Source: JAVWHP01 sp036639955 (lineage in GTDB: Bacteria > Bacillota_I > Bacilli_A > Erysipelotrichales > Erysipelotrichaceae). From it: a DNA stretch of 64,000 nucleotides. Shown here piece by piece: positions 1 through 9,168 of this stretch. Positions within the stretch are counted from its first letter, which is position 1. Each line of letters opens with the position of its first letter. The translations under genes and the position numbers were made by a program. Below the pieces are notes generated by a model, which saw only the letters and a list, made by a program, of their open reading frames with translations, was not told the origin of the DNA and ran no database searches. The stretch lies in contig JAVWHP010000003.1 in NCBI GenBank assembly GCA_036639955.1, positions 1 to 64,000 on the forward strand, read 5' to 3'.

Positions 1-218
1 CGGAGAGACCTGAAGTTCTTGATAAAGGAACTGTTGTAATTGGTGGTATTAGTAGTGAAACAATCGAACAGTCTGTTGAATTAGCTGTTTCAATGTTTCA
101 TAACAAAGAGGAACAAGTTATTGCAGAAGATTATGCAGATACAAATGTATCTGTAAAAGTTGTTAAGATTATTCAAAGTTATTATGATATAGTTAATAAG
201 ACAGTATGGAGAAAGTAA
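1..218 (+). CDS. UDP-N-acetylglucosamine 2-epimerase, C-terminal part (truncated by window edge)
   Basis: The reading frame beginning at base 3 is open from the window edge to a TAA at 216-218 and encodes 71 residues. It contains ERPEVLDKGTVVIGG, the conserved stretch near the C-terminus of the non-hydrolysing UDP-GlcNAc 2-epimerases (WecB/MnaA family), in which the Glu-Arg-Pro segment contributes to the nucleotide-sugar site. The enzyme would supply UDP-ManNAc for the polysaccharide made by the downstream genes. The stop lies one base before the ATG of the next gene, so it is part of the same operon. The N-terminal three quarters lie outside the window. Confidence 0.8.
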   Translation, partial: ERPEVLDKGTVVIGGISSETIEQSVELAVSMFHNKEEQVIAEDYADTNVSVKVVKIIQSYYDIVNKTVWRK

Positions 219-219
219 A

Positions 220-1281
220 ATGAAAATGTGTATAATTGGATTTAACGATGAATATGTAATGCCTTATTATACTGAGTATAAACATAAACTTCAAAAGAAA
301 AATATAGAGTTCGATTCTATACTATTTGACAGAACTGGGAAAAAAAAAGATGCGGAAAACGTTTATTATTTTTCAAAAAAAGTTACAAATTCTAAACTAA
401 ATAAAGCAATCGCTTTTATTAAATGGAGAAAATATGTTCTAAACTTATTGAGAAAAAGAAAGTATGATAAATTAATTGTCCTGACATCTATTCCTGCTTT
501 TCTTATTGGCAACTACTTACAGAAAAACTATAAGAATAATTACATCTTTGATATTAGAGACTTTACTCATGAAGGAAATATGGCATATAGGAAAGAAATT
601 AATAAAATTGTTAATGACTCTTATTTTACTAGTATTTCTTCCCAAGGTTTTCTACAATGGCTAGAGCCAAGCGAAAAGATTATTTTGAATCACAATTGTG
701 ATGAATTTCTTCTAAAAGGTGTCAAATATGAAAAGGTAACAATACCTGATAAAGTGAAAATTGGATATTTTGGTATCGTAGATTACGAGAGAGAGAATGT
801 TGCTTTAATAAAAGCACTGCCAAAAGAAGACTTTTCTTTTCTATATCAGGGCATTCATGATACATGCACGTATTTAAAATCACATGTTTCTAACAATTCT
901 AAATACAATGTAGTATTTAAAGGAAAATACGATTCACAAGAGAAATTTGAAATGTATAAAGATATAAATATAGTGAACGCTGTGTATGGAACTTCAAGTC
1001 TTAAAACAACTACTTTAGTTCCAAATAAGTTCTATGATTGCTTAATCTATGGAAAACCTATATTAGTTTCTAAAGGCACTTATTTGTCAACATTAGTGGA
1101 AAAATACAATCTTGGAATTTCTATTGAACATACAAGTCAGACAATTTTGAATGAAGTATCCACTTATTGCTCTACCTTTGACAGTTTAGCCTTTAACAAG
1201 GGTAGAACGAAGGCAGTACAGAAGATAAAGAATGATATAGATATATTTGAAAGGAAACTTTCTGGCTATATTGAAAAGTAA
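220..1281 (+). CDS. Glycosyltransferase, GT4-like (GT-B fold)
   Basis: A 353-residue soluble protein without membrane segments. The N-terminal half has alternating strand/helix stretches of a Rossmann-like acceptor domain. The C-terminal half has PNKFYDCLIYGKPIL at about residue 267, which matches the donor-sugar motif of GT4-type enzymes (Pro-x-Lys-x-x-Glu-like, then Gly-x-Pro). It probably adds a sugar to a lipid-linked repeat unit on the cytoplasmic face of the membrane. GGAGA at 208-212 overlaps the end of the previous gene and places the start at 220. The donor sugar cannot be read from sequence. Similarity to GT4 is weak in the N-terminal half, so an unassigned GT-B family is possible. 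Confidence 0.6.
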   Translation: MKMCIIGFNDEYVMPYYTEYKHKLQKKNIEFDSILFDRTGKKKDAENVYYFSKKVTNSKLNKAIAFIKWRKYVLNLLRKRKYDKLIVLTSIPAFLIGNYLQKNYKNNYIFDIRDFTHEGNMAYRKEINKIVNDSYFTSISSQGFLQWLEPSEKIILNHNCDEFLLKGVKYEKVTIPDKVKIGYFGIVDYERENVALIKALPKEDFSFLYQGIHDTCTYLKSHVSNNSKYNVVFKGKYDSQEKFEMYKDINIVNAVYGTSSLKTTTLVPNKFYDCLIYGKPILVSKGTYLSTLVEKYNLGISIEHTSQTILNEVSTYCSTFDSLAFNKGRTKAVQKIKNDIDIFERKLSGYIEK

Positions 1282-1326
1282 CTTGGTTTTAACATTTGAA
1301 GGAATTATCAGGAGGTATTAGCTTAT

Positions 1327-2475
1327 ATGGAAATAGTTTATGTGAGTAAAACATGTGATGAAAAATCATTTAGCCGTTTATATGATTTATCGTTATTTCC
1401 TTTAGAACAACAAGCTCAGAAGTTTAATTCATTAATCATTAAGGGATTATCACTAAATGAAGTTAAGGTTAGATGTATATCGAGTATTCCAGTTTCTAAA
1501 TTCAAAATGAAAAGAAGAAGGTTTAAATTGGAAAACATTGAAGATGGAAATAGTAGTTTTTTCTACCTTACATATCATGAAAATAGAATAATAAAATTAG
1601 CGTCTAATTTTATTACAACGTTTGTTAAAGCAATGTCAATGAAGAAAGATGATGTGTTGATTTGTGATTCTCTATGTATAACTATTGCATTTGCAGCTTT
1701 GCTTGCCGCAAAAATAAAAAGAATGAGGTCAGTTGCAATAGTAACTGATTTGCCAATGTTTATTAGTAAAGGAATTACCAGTAGAATCAATAAATTTATT
1801 ATTAATAGATATGATAGCTATATAGTAATGACAAAGTATATGATGGATAAATTGCCAAAAAAGCCATATTTGGTTATGGAGGGAATTTGTGATGTTGATA
1901 TTACTTTACCGAAAGAGAAGGTTAAAGCAAAATCAAATGTTTGTCTTTATACAGGTGGCGTTTATGAAAAATATGGAATTAAAACTTTAATAGATGCATT
2001 TGAGTTGATAGGTGACAAACTAGAACTTAATATATATGGAAATGGAGATTATGTTGAACAAATTAGAAAGAGAAGTTTACCGAATGTAAAATATTGTGGC
2101 ACTCTTCTTAATAAGGAAATAATTTTGAAACAGCAGGAGGCAGCAGTTTTGATTAATCCCAGACCTACAACGGAGGAATTTAGCAAATATTCGTTTCCTT
2201 CTAAAATATTGGAGTATATGTTATCAGGTACTCCAACTGTAACAACAAAGATGCAAGGGATGCCTATTGAATACTATCCGTTTTTATATTTGTTGGATAA
2301 AGAGGATAAAAAATCTATTGCAGAGGTATTACTCAATGTAGTAAATGAAGAAGACTCTAATATTAAAGGCTTAAATGCAAAAAAATATGTAATTAGCAAT
2401 AAGAATTGTATTATACAAGCAAAAAATATTTTAGCTTTTGTATATGGAATGAAAGGAGATAGTATAAATGTCTAA
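1327..2475 (+). CDS. Glycosyltransferase family 4
   Basis: A 382-residue protein with the GT4 donor-site signature FPSKILEYMLSGTPTVTT near residue 300, where the Glu of ILEYM and the Gly-Thr-Pro turn bind the nucleotide sugar. A glycine-rich strand (LYTGGVYEKYGI) opens the C-terminal Rossmann domain near residue 207. It presumably extends the lipid-linked oligosaccharide in the cytoplasm. An AGGAGG site (1311-1316) stands before the ATG. The last eight bases overlap the polymerase gene, the same overlap length seen at two other junctions of this operon, which suggests translational coupling. Confidence 0.78.
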   Translation: MEIVYVSKTCDEKSFSRLYDLSLFPLEQQAQKFNSLIIKGLSLNEVKVRCISSIPVSKFKMKRRRFKLENIEDGNSSFFYLTYHENRIIKLASNFITTFVKAMSMKKDDVLICDSLCITIAFAALLAAKIKRMRSVAIVTDLPMFISKGITSRINKFIINRYDSYIVMTKYMMDKLPKKPYLVMEGICDVDITLPKEKVKAKSNVCLYTGGVYEKYGIKTLIDAFELIGDKLELNIYGNGDYVEQIRKRSLPNVKYCGTLLNKEIILKQQEAAVLINPRPTTEEFSKYSFPSKILEYMLSGTPTVTTKMQGMPIEYYPFLYLLDKEDKKSIAEVLLNVVNEEDSNIKGLNAKKYVISNKNCIIQAKNILAFVYGMKGDSINV

Positions 2476-3676
2476 TATTAAATTAAAAAAAATTTGTAAT
2501 ATTATAGCGATTATATTATTTCTTAACTGTTTTCTAAATCCTGTAATTCCAGAAACAGAATTCGGAGATGTTACTAAATATTTACTGATAGTGTATTTCA
2601 CAATAAGTTTATTTGATAGGTTCAGAAATGTCCATTTTCATGAAATACTATCATTAAACAATATATTATTGGTAGGTGTCTTATTAATATTAGGTTTGAA
2701 TTTGTTCAGGCTTAACGCTTTTTCATTTAGTACGTTTAGTGCATATACCATTACGATTTTATCAATAATAGTATTTACTTCATACACATTAGATGAAGAA
2801 AAAATGCAATTTGTTATTAAATCAGGGTTGGTAATAAGTTGCATGGTGTTGATGTGTTTGTTTATTAAAATTTATTTTGTTGGCGATTTCAATCGAATGG
2901 ATTTTTTCTTTCTAGGCAAAAAATTCCATCCTAATTATCAAACGCTATATTTATTAGTTCCTTTGTTACTAGGATACAATATGTTAGATTGTTATATTGG
3001 TAAATTCAATAATATTTTTACGAAAATAGTTATTGTGGACTTTGTTTTAGGGTTGTTTGTGATTTTTAAAATGCAAACAAGGACACTGTTGTTAGTTTAC
3101 TGTTTAACAGCTATATGGTTTATATCAAAAAAAATAGTTGAGCTAAAGAATAAAAATAAGTTAAAGAAATTTTTACTTATTAATAAAAGAAAAATTTACT
3201 TCTTCTTATCAATCATTTCAATATTGCTTATTGTTTTAATTGTAAAGGACAGTAGGTTAATTGATATATATTCTTTGCTAACAGATCATGGATCTGGAAG
3301 AACTGACTTGTGGTTGTTTGCTATTGATTTATCTGTTGAAAGATTTAATTTATTAGGCATAGGGATGACTGAGTATTTGAGTTCTTCTTATAATTATTTC
3401 ATTAATATTAATCAATATCTAGTAAATATGGTTCCACATAATGCTTTTATAAGCTTGCTTATTGATTGTGGCTTCATTGGAGCTTCATTATTTATTACTT
3501 ACTTGGTTAGAATTATGGCTAAATGTTTTAAACAAAATAAATGGGATATTATTTATTATGCAGATATATTAATTTGTATGTGTCTAGTTGATGGATTTAC
3601 AACCCCCTATATATTTGTTATGATTATTTTTGCTCACTATGTGTGTAAAACCAAAGAGGCATACTATCATGCTTAA
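2468..3676 (+). CDS. Wzy-like polysaccharide polymerase / O-antigen ligase family membrane protein
   Basis: A 402-residue integral membrane protein with roughly ten to eleven hydrophobic segments. Between residues 270 and 345 it has a larger extracytoplasmic loop with SGRTDLW and PHNAFISLLIDCG, the Arg and His-Asn positions typical of the Wzy_C/O-antigen ligase family. By position between glycosyltransferases and the flippase it should polymerise the exported repeat units on the outer face of the membrane. Overlaps of eight bases occur at both ends. Whether it is a polymerase or a ligase cannot be decided from sequence; polymerase is favoured by context. Confidence 0.72.
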   Translation: MSNIKLKKICNIIAIILFLNCFLNPVIPETEFGDVTKYLLIVYFTISLFDRFRNVHFHEILSLNNILLVGVLLILGLNLFRLNAFSFSTFSAYTITILSIIVFTSYTLDEEKMQFVIKSGLVISCMVLMCLFIKIYFVGDFNRMDFFFLGKKFHPNYQTLYLLVPLLLGYNMLDCYIGKFNNIFTKIVIVDFVLGLFVIFKMQTRTLLLVYCLTAIWFISKKIVELKNKNKLKKFLLINKRKIYFFLSIISILLIVLIVKDSRLIDIYSLLTDHGSGRTDLWLFAIDLSVERFNLLGIGMTEYLSSSYNYFININQYLVNMVPHNAFISLLIDCGFIGASLFITYLVRIMAKCFKQNKWDIIYYADILICMCLVDGFTTPYIFVMIIFAHYVCKTKEAYYHA

Positions 3677-5108
3677 GAATGGTGTCTACAGGATTATACT
3701 TAATGTGTTTAATACGTTAGTTCCTATTATGACTGGAATGTATGTTTCTAGGATATTTTCATTAACCGCTTATGGTGTATTTAATTCGGCTAATGCTGAT
3801 TTATCTATTTTCTTGATTTTTGCTAGCTTCGGTATATATAATTATGGAATTAGAGAAATAGGAAGAGCACAAAATAATTCAGAGAAAAAGAGTGAAATTT
3901 TCAGTAGCTTATTTGTTATAAGTATAATATCAAATGTTCTTGTTGTAGGTGTATTCGTTATTTATGTTGTTTTTGCAGTTGATGCTCAATTTATAGCGCT
4001 CTATCTAGTTTTAGTAATTAATTTCATAGCTAATGCATTTAATATAGAATGGGTAAATGAAGGATTAGAAAATTATAAGTTTATAACAATGAAAACAGTT
4101 ATAATAAGATCAATATATGTTATTGCGTTATTTATATTTGTTAAGGATAGTAATGATGTTGTTCTTTATACCTTTTTACTTTCTATGTCTTTACTTATTA
4201 ATAATTTAGTGAGTTTTATATTTGTTAAAAAGAATATCGAATTTAGTTTTAAGAAGGTCAGTATTATTAAACATATAGGACCATTAGTAGTAATGATGTT
4301 GATAATAAATATTAATTATCTTTATGGTCAATTAGATAAAGTTGTTATTAGCAAATTTGGTTCATATGTAGATGTATCTTTTTATCATATACCTAATTAC
4401 ATTGTGAATACAATATTTGTATTATTGTCATCTATTATCGTTGTTTCCATTCCAAAATTGTCATTTTTCAGTGGGAAAAATGAACCAGCTTATGAAAACA
4501 TTTTGGAAAAGACGACATCTGTTTATTTTTTGTTCGCAATTCCTGTATTTTTAGGTATGGCCAGTCTAGCTGAAAATATAATGATTATATATGGTGGTGT
4601 TCAATATGGACCAGCATATCCTGTACTTATTGGTGCTTCATTGTATAAGATAATTGCTTCTTTTGAATATATATACGGTCATCAAGTTATGTACATTAAA
4701 AATAAACATAATGATTTAATGAAATTGTTTTTATTGGGTGGGATAATAAATTGCATTGGGTTGTTTGTTTTAGTTAATACGAATTGTTTATCACCATTAA
4801 ATGCTACCATAGTTACATTAATTGCAGAGTCAGTTGTAGTGGCATCATTATATATATATAGTAGAATTAAATTGAAATTGAAGGTGAAAATATTCAGTAA
4901 AACAGTGTTAAAGTATATATTAATTTGTTTATTGTTTATTCCGATATGCTATATCGTTCGTCAGATGATAGATAGTGTAATTATAAGTTCAATTGTAGGA
5001 ATTATTTTATGTTCAACTTACTATTTTATAGTATTATATTTAATGAAGGATCAGTGTTTTCTAAATTTAATAGAAAAGATTTTTGATATAGTTAGGAGAA
5101 GAAAATGA
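3669..5108 (+). CDS. Wzx-like polysaccharide flippase (MATE/PST superfamily)
   Basis: A 479-residue protein with about 12-14 transmembrane helices. It has the N-terminal YRIILNVFNTLVPIMTGMYVSR pattern followed by IYNYGIREIGR, both characteristic of Wzx/RfbX repeat-unit transporters. It would flip undecaprenyl-linked repeats outward for the polymerase. An in-frame ATG 39 bases further upstream exists, but the ATG at 3669 has AGAGG at a proper distance and reproduces the eight-base overlap with the preceding gene, so it is preferred. The end overlaps the next gene by ATGA. Confidence 0.82.
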   Translation: MLKNGVYRIILNVFNTLVPIMTGMYVSRIFSLTAYGVFNSANADLSIFLIFASFGIYNYGIREIGRAQNNSEKKSEIFSSLFVISIISNVLVVGVFVIYVVFAVDAQFIALYLVLVINFIANAFNIEWVNEGLENYKFITMKTVIIRSIYVIALFIFVKDSNDVVLYTFLLSMSLLINNLVSFIFVKKNIEFSFKKVSIIKHIGPLVVMMLIININYLYGQLDKVVISKFGSYVDVSFYHIPNYIVNTIFVLLSSIIVVSIPKLSFFSGKNEPAYENILEKTTSVYFLFAIPVFLGMASLAENIMIIYGGVQYGPAYPVLIGASLYKIIASFEYIYGHQVMYIKNKHNDLMKLFLLGGIINCIGLFVLVNTNCLSPLNATIVTLIAESVVVASLYIYSRIKLKLKVKIFSKTVLKYILICLLFIPICYIVRQMIDSVIISSIVGIILCSTYYFIVLYLMKDQCFLNLIEKIFDIVRRRK

Positions 5109-6904
5109 AAAAAAATGTTATCTTAATTGTAATGGATTCTATATATAATGAGAGTACAAAGGAACAAAATTATAAAAAGTGTCCGATGCCATTTCTTAAT
5201 AAAATTAAAAATGAAGCAGTAACATACGAAAATGTATACTCTCAGGGGCCATTTACAGAAGCTGCACTTATGGCCATTGTTGCTGGACAATATACATTAA
5301 ACAATAATGGCTATGCGAACAAATTTTTAGATACTAAAAGCAATATTTTTAAAACATTTTATGATAATGGATATGATACTTATCATGCTTTCCATCCAAA
5401 TAATTATGTTATTAATAATATGCCAGAAATAACTAATGGTTTCTATTTACAAGGATTCGATTTAGGCATTGTATTTGAATATAGATTAAAGTATTATATT
5501 GAGAAGAAGGAGTGGAAGAAACTCAAAAAGTATGATTATTATGTTTTAACAAAAAATATTGAATTGTTTTTCAATTCATGTATCGGTTTTTTTTCTGATA
5601 TTGCTGAACACAGTGAAAGATTGGATTTCATTGAAGAAAAGGAATACGAACAAATTGATTTAATAAAGACCATTAATGAATTAGAAGAAGAAAAAGAAAT
5701 ATTTGTAAATGACAAAATTAAATATTTAGATGAAATGTTAACTTCTTACGAAAATCATAAATTAAAGAAAATTAATACAATTGTAGAACAGAGCAAAGTA
5801 ATAAACTCGGAAATATGGTTTAAATATGCAAAGGGAAAGTATGGCGAATTTTTGAATGAATGTTCAGAATTTGAAATTATGCAAAATAGTAAAAATAATA
5901 AGTTTGAGTTTAAGAAATTTATTAATTTATTAAGCATTGCATTGAAAACAAGAAGTAAAGAACATTTAAAAAAATCAGTAAAATTATTATTGAATTATTC
6001 TATTACTAGAAAGAAATCAAGATTATTTGATTTTCAAAATGGTAATACTATAGGGAAAGCAATGCCATCTGCCAATTCAACGTTTGATTTCTATATTGAA
6101 TGCTTGAAGAAAAGAAATAAGGATAAACCTTTTTTCTGTAAAATACATCTCGATGATTGTCATTATAAGAGTACATATTTTTCTTATGATAGCCATATTA
6201 AAACTCTAATTGATGAAGAATTTGCAGTTTTAAAAAAATATAAACAGAGTTTAAATAGTAATTTTAAAGGTGATATTTGTTATGATTTCAGTTTGAGATA
6301 TATGGATTATTCAATTGAACGATTTTTTAATAATTTAAAAAAAATTGGTGTTTTAGAAAATACAGAGATAATTATCACAGCAGATCATGGCTATTCTTAC
6401 ACTAATCTGCCTGTGCGAGAAAACTTTGTGAATAATTTCTATAAAGAAAATTATAATGTTCCACTTATAATTTTTAATAGTAAATCTAAAAGGATTGTCA
6501 ATCATGGAATACATTCCAGTGTGGACTTACAAGCAACTATTTATTCTTCAGTTGGTATAAAGTCTAATTCTAATAAAGGTAGAGATATGATGAATTCTAG
6601 TAGAATTTATGCGCCAATAGAGTATGCAGGACCTGGCTGTCCAGATTTATTAGATAAAGCAATTTATTTGGGAGTTAGAAACAATGATTGTTTGCTTGTT
6701 TATGAATGTAAAGTGAATAATGAGTTTTCTAACGGGGTAGTTACTGAATTCTATGATTTAGTTAATGATCCACAAGCTTCTCGTAATTTGGCTTATTCAA
6801 AAATAATAAAGAACTATGACATAGAAAGTATGCTAAAATTTGTAAAGCAGAGATTTGATGAAATTAGAAATGATTTAAATCTAATAGGAGAGAAATATGA
6901 GTAA
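5105..6904 (+). CDS. Alkaline-phosphatase-superfamily (sulfatase-fold) transferase or hydrolase, soluble
   Basis: A 599-residue enzyme of the sulfatase/phosphoglycerol-transferase fold. Metal ligands are visible at VILIVMDS (Asp10), a Thr nucleophile candidate in QGPFTEAAL (about residue 53), and ITADHGYSY near residue 425, with a further His in the C-terminal part. Unlike LtaS-type relatives it has no transmembrane helices or signal peptide, so it appears cytoplasmic. Residues about 130-310 form a helical, charged, coiled-coil-like insertion separating the nucleophile half from the metal-site half. In this operon it might add or remove phospho-groups such as phosphoglycerol on the repeat unit, but the substrate is unknown. 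The start is fixed by the ATGA overlap. Confidence 0.62.
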   Translation: MKKNVILIVMDSIYNESTKEQNYKKCPMPFLNKIKNEAVTYENVYSQGPFTEAALMAIVAGQYTLNNNGYANKFLDTKSNIFKTFYDNGYDTYHAFHPNNYVINNMPEITNGFYLQGFDLGIVFEYRLKYYIEKKEWKKLKKYDYYVLTKNIELFFNSCIGFFSDIAEHSERLDFIEEKEYEQIDLIKTINELEEEKEIFVNDKIKYLDEMLTSYENHKLKKINTIVEQSKVINSEIWFKYAKGKYGEFLNECSEFEIMQNSKNNKFEFKKFINLLSIALKTRSKEHLKKSVKLLLNYSITRKKSRLFDFQNGNTIGKAMPSANSTFDFYIECLKKRNKDKPFFCKIHLDDCHYKSTYFSYDSHIKTLIDEEFAVLKKYKQSLNSNFKGDICYDFSLRYMDYSIERFFNNLKKIGVLENTEIIITADHGYSYTNLPVRENFVNNFYKENYNVPLIIFNSKSKRIVNHGIHSSVDLQATIYSSVGIKSNSNKGRDMMNSSRIYAPIEYAGPGCPDLLDKAIYLGVRNNDCLLVYECKVNNEFSNGVVTEFYDLVNDPQASRNLAYSKIIKNYDIESMLKFVKQRFDEIRNDLNLIGEKYE

Positions 6905-7991
6905 AATAAAAAATGTATATACTGTAACGTTTCAAAATTCTAAGAGCCTAGGTGCGTTGTTACAAACTTATGCTTTGCATAAGTTTCTTTTAGATGAGGG
7001 CTACAATGCAAAGGTAATAAATTATATTCCACCATATTTCGATGAATATAACCGTCTTATCAATCTAGACGGCTATAACCATTTAAGAATTATCAAAGGC
7101 TTAGTCAAGAATATTTTAGTTTTAAAAAATAAGGTAGTGTATAATAAAAAATTCAATTTTTTTAGAAAAAGATTTATTACCTGTTCAGAAGAAGTCCGTG
7201 ATATAAAAGATTTAGAAAAACTAGATATAGATTCCTTCTTTATTGCAGGAAGTGATCAAATATGGAATAATGAGATAACTATCAAATTTGACGATATTCT
7301 TTTCATGAATAAGAATAATAAAAATAATACTATGGCATATGCAGGTAGTACAGGAAAAATTATAAAGAATGATGAAAATGACGAATTCAATTTGCTGTTG
7401 AGAAATTATCGTTACTTGAGTATTAGAGAAAAATCAACCTTAAATTATCTTAATGATTTCAATAAGAGACGAGCTAAGGTCGTGTGTGATCCTGTTTTTT
7501 TACTTGATAGAGAGGCTTGGATTAGCACAGTGAAAAAAAATAGATTTAATTTTAAGTACATATTGTTATATCAACTTGATAATAATGATGTGATAAAAAA
7601 AATGGTTTATGAATTTGCGGAGAAATCTGCTTTTCAAGTAATTGAGGTATGGAAATACGGATGTTTAAAGCATGGCGACAATTGTTATATTCCTTCACCG
7701 AATGAATTGGTTGAAATGATATACTATTCAGAAAGAGTTGTTACAAATTCTTTTCATGGTACATGTTTATCTATAATTCTAAATAAAGAAATGGATATTT
7801 ATATCAATGAGAGTAGGGGGAATAGACTAACAGATTTACTTCTTTCATTCAATTTAGAAAGCAGGGTGTTAGAGAATGAAATTAATGGTGATCCAATTGA
7901 TTATACATTTGCAAATAAGTGCTTAAAAGAACTTTATTATGATTCAAAAGATTTTATATTGAATGGGCTAACTGATTATGAAACTAATTAA
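6897..7991 (+). CDS. Polysaccharide pyruvyl transferase family protein
   Basis: A 364-residue protein with the family landmarks: a start region with GALLQTYALHKFL, a central FFIAGSDQIWN (about residue 115) and VVTNSFHGTCLSIILN near residue 280, where the His of SFHG is conserved. Family members put ketal-pyruvate onto exopolysaccharide or teichuronic sugars using phosphoenolpyruvate. It overlaps the preceding gene by eight bases and the next by fourteen. Pyruvyl groups would add negative charge and could serve as ligands for SLH-type surface proteins. Some relatives are degenerate, so activity is not certain. Confidence 0.8.
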   Translation: MSKIKNVYTVTFQNSKSLGALLQTYALHKFLLDEGYNAKVINYIPPYFDEYNRLINLDGYNHLRIIKGLVKNILVLKNKVVYNKKFNFFRKRFITCSEEVRDIKDLEKLDIDSFFIAGSDQIWNNEITIKFDDILFMNKNNKNNTMAYAGSTGKIIKNDENDEFNLLLRNYRYLSIREKSTLNYLNDFNKRRAKVVCDPVFLLDREAWISTVKKNRFNFKYILLYQLDNNDVIKKMVYEFAEKSAFQVIEVWKYGCLKHGDNCYIPSPNELVEMIYYSERVVTNSFHGTCLSIILNKEMDIYINESRGNRLTDLLLSFNLESRVLENEINGDPIDYTFANKCLKELYYDSKDFILNGLTDYETN

Positions 7992-9156
7992 TGAAACACA
8001 ATGCTTAGGTTGTAGTGCGTGTTCTAATGTTTGCCCAAATGGATCTGCAAGTATTAAATTGAATGATAAAGGATTTTATGAGGCAGTTATCAATGATGAG
8101 ACTTGTTTGAAGTGTAATTTGTGTTATAATGCGTGTAGTATTGTTTCTTCTGGAAATAGTAGTGGGAGCGATTCATTGCTGGCTAATAAATTCTTCAGTG
8201 CAAAGAATAAGAACCTTTATGAGCAGAAATCATCTGCTTCTGGTGGAGTTTCATCTGGTCTAGCAAAAATAGTTATAGGCAAGGGTGGAGTTGTTTATGG
8301 TGCAGCTTATTCTGATTTAAAGGTCAAGACAATTAGAATAGATAAAATGAATGATATAGAGGAAATTAAAGGGTCGAAATATGTCCAAAGTTTTCTGGGG
8401 GATATTTTCATGAAAGTCAAATCTGATTTAGAAAGAGGTGTTTTAGTCCTTTTTACTGGGTTACCATGTCAATTATTTGGATTAAAGGTATTTCTAAAGA
8501 AAGATTATTCTAATCTAATTACTTGTCAATTGATTTGCCATGGAGTTTCAAGTGTCAAGTTTTATAATAACTATATTAATTACTTAGAGACTAAATATAA
8601 AGAAAAGGTTGAAGCAATTAATTTTAGAGGGAAAGAAATAGAAGGGTGGTCTAACGCTAATATAAAAATTAAATTCGTTAATAAAGAAAAGCAACTTTTA
8701 AAATTGCTAGGACAGACTTCGTTTGGAATAGCTTACTCTAAATGTCTTAATATTAGTGAAAATTGCTTTAAGTGTAAGTATTTATATTCAACTGAAGCTG
8801 ATTTTACATTAGGAGATTATTGGGGCTGCTCGAGTGAAGTGATAGATGAAAATGGACTTTCTCTTATCATTGTAAATGGTGACAAAGCAGAGAAATTACT
8901 CTATAAACAAAATGTTATAGAATATAAATTGCTAAATGAACACGAAAAGAATTTAGCAATTACAGGAAATCCTAGATTGGTTAAAGGGAGGAATATTCCT
9001 TCCAATTATTTTGAATTCCAAAAAGATATGGAGAAATTAGATTTCAAGAAATTAATAAAAAAATATAAACTGCATCTGAGTAAATTACTCATAATTAAAA
9101 TCAAGTTGCAACCGTTGAATGTATTATATAAAAAAATTAAACATTTTAACAAATGA
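7978..9156 (+). CDS. FrhB/FdhB-like iron-sulfur protein of polysaccharide clusters
   Basis: A 392-residue protein. It opens with two 4Fe-4S motifs (CLGCSACSNVC and CLKCNLCYNAC within the first 50 residues), followed by the coenzyme F420 hydrogenase/dehydrogenase beta-subunit domain with SSASGGVSSGLA and VLFTGLPCQLFGLK. A Cys cluster (CLNISENCFKCKY) lies near residue 258. Such proteins often accompany pyruvyltransferases in exopolysaccharide clusters of anaerobes, and a redox modification of a sugar has been proposed. F420 use is not implied. It overlaps the pyruvyltransferase gene by 14 bases, so the pair is probably translated together. Confidence 0.75.
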   Translation: MKLINETQCLGCSACSNVCPNGSASIKLNDKGFYEAVINDETCLKCNLCYNACSIVSSGNSSGSDSLLANKFFSAKNKNLYEQKSSASGGVSSGLAKIVIGKGGVVYGAAYSDLKVKTIRIDKMNDIEEIKGSKYVQSFLGDIFMKVKSDLERGVLVLFTGLPCQLFGLKVFLKKDYSNLITCQLICHGVSSVKFYNNYINYLETKYKEKVEAINFRGKEIEGWSNANIKIKFVNKEKQLLKLLGQTSFGIAYSKCLNISENCFKCKYLYSTEADFTLGDYWGCSSEVIDENGLSLIIVNGDKAEKLLYKQNVIEYKLLNEHEKNLAITGNPRLVKGRNIPSNYFEFQKDMEKLDFKKLIKKYKLHLSKLLIIKIKLQPLNVLYKKIKHFNK

Positions 9157-9168
9157 TAGGAGATAAAT

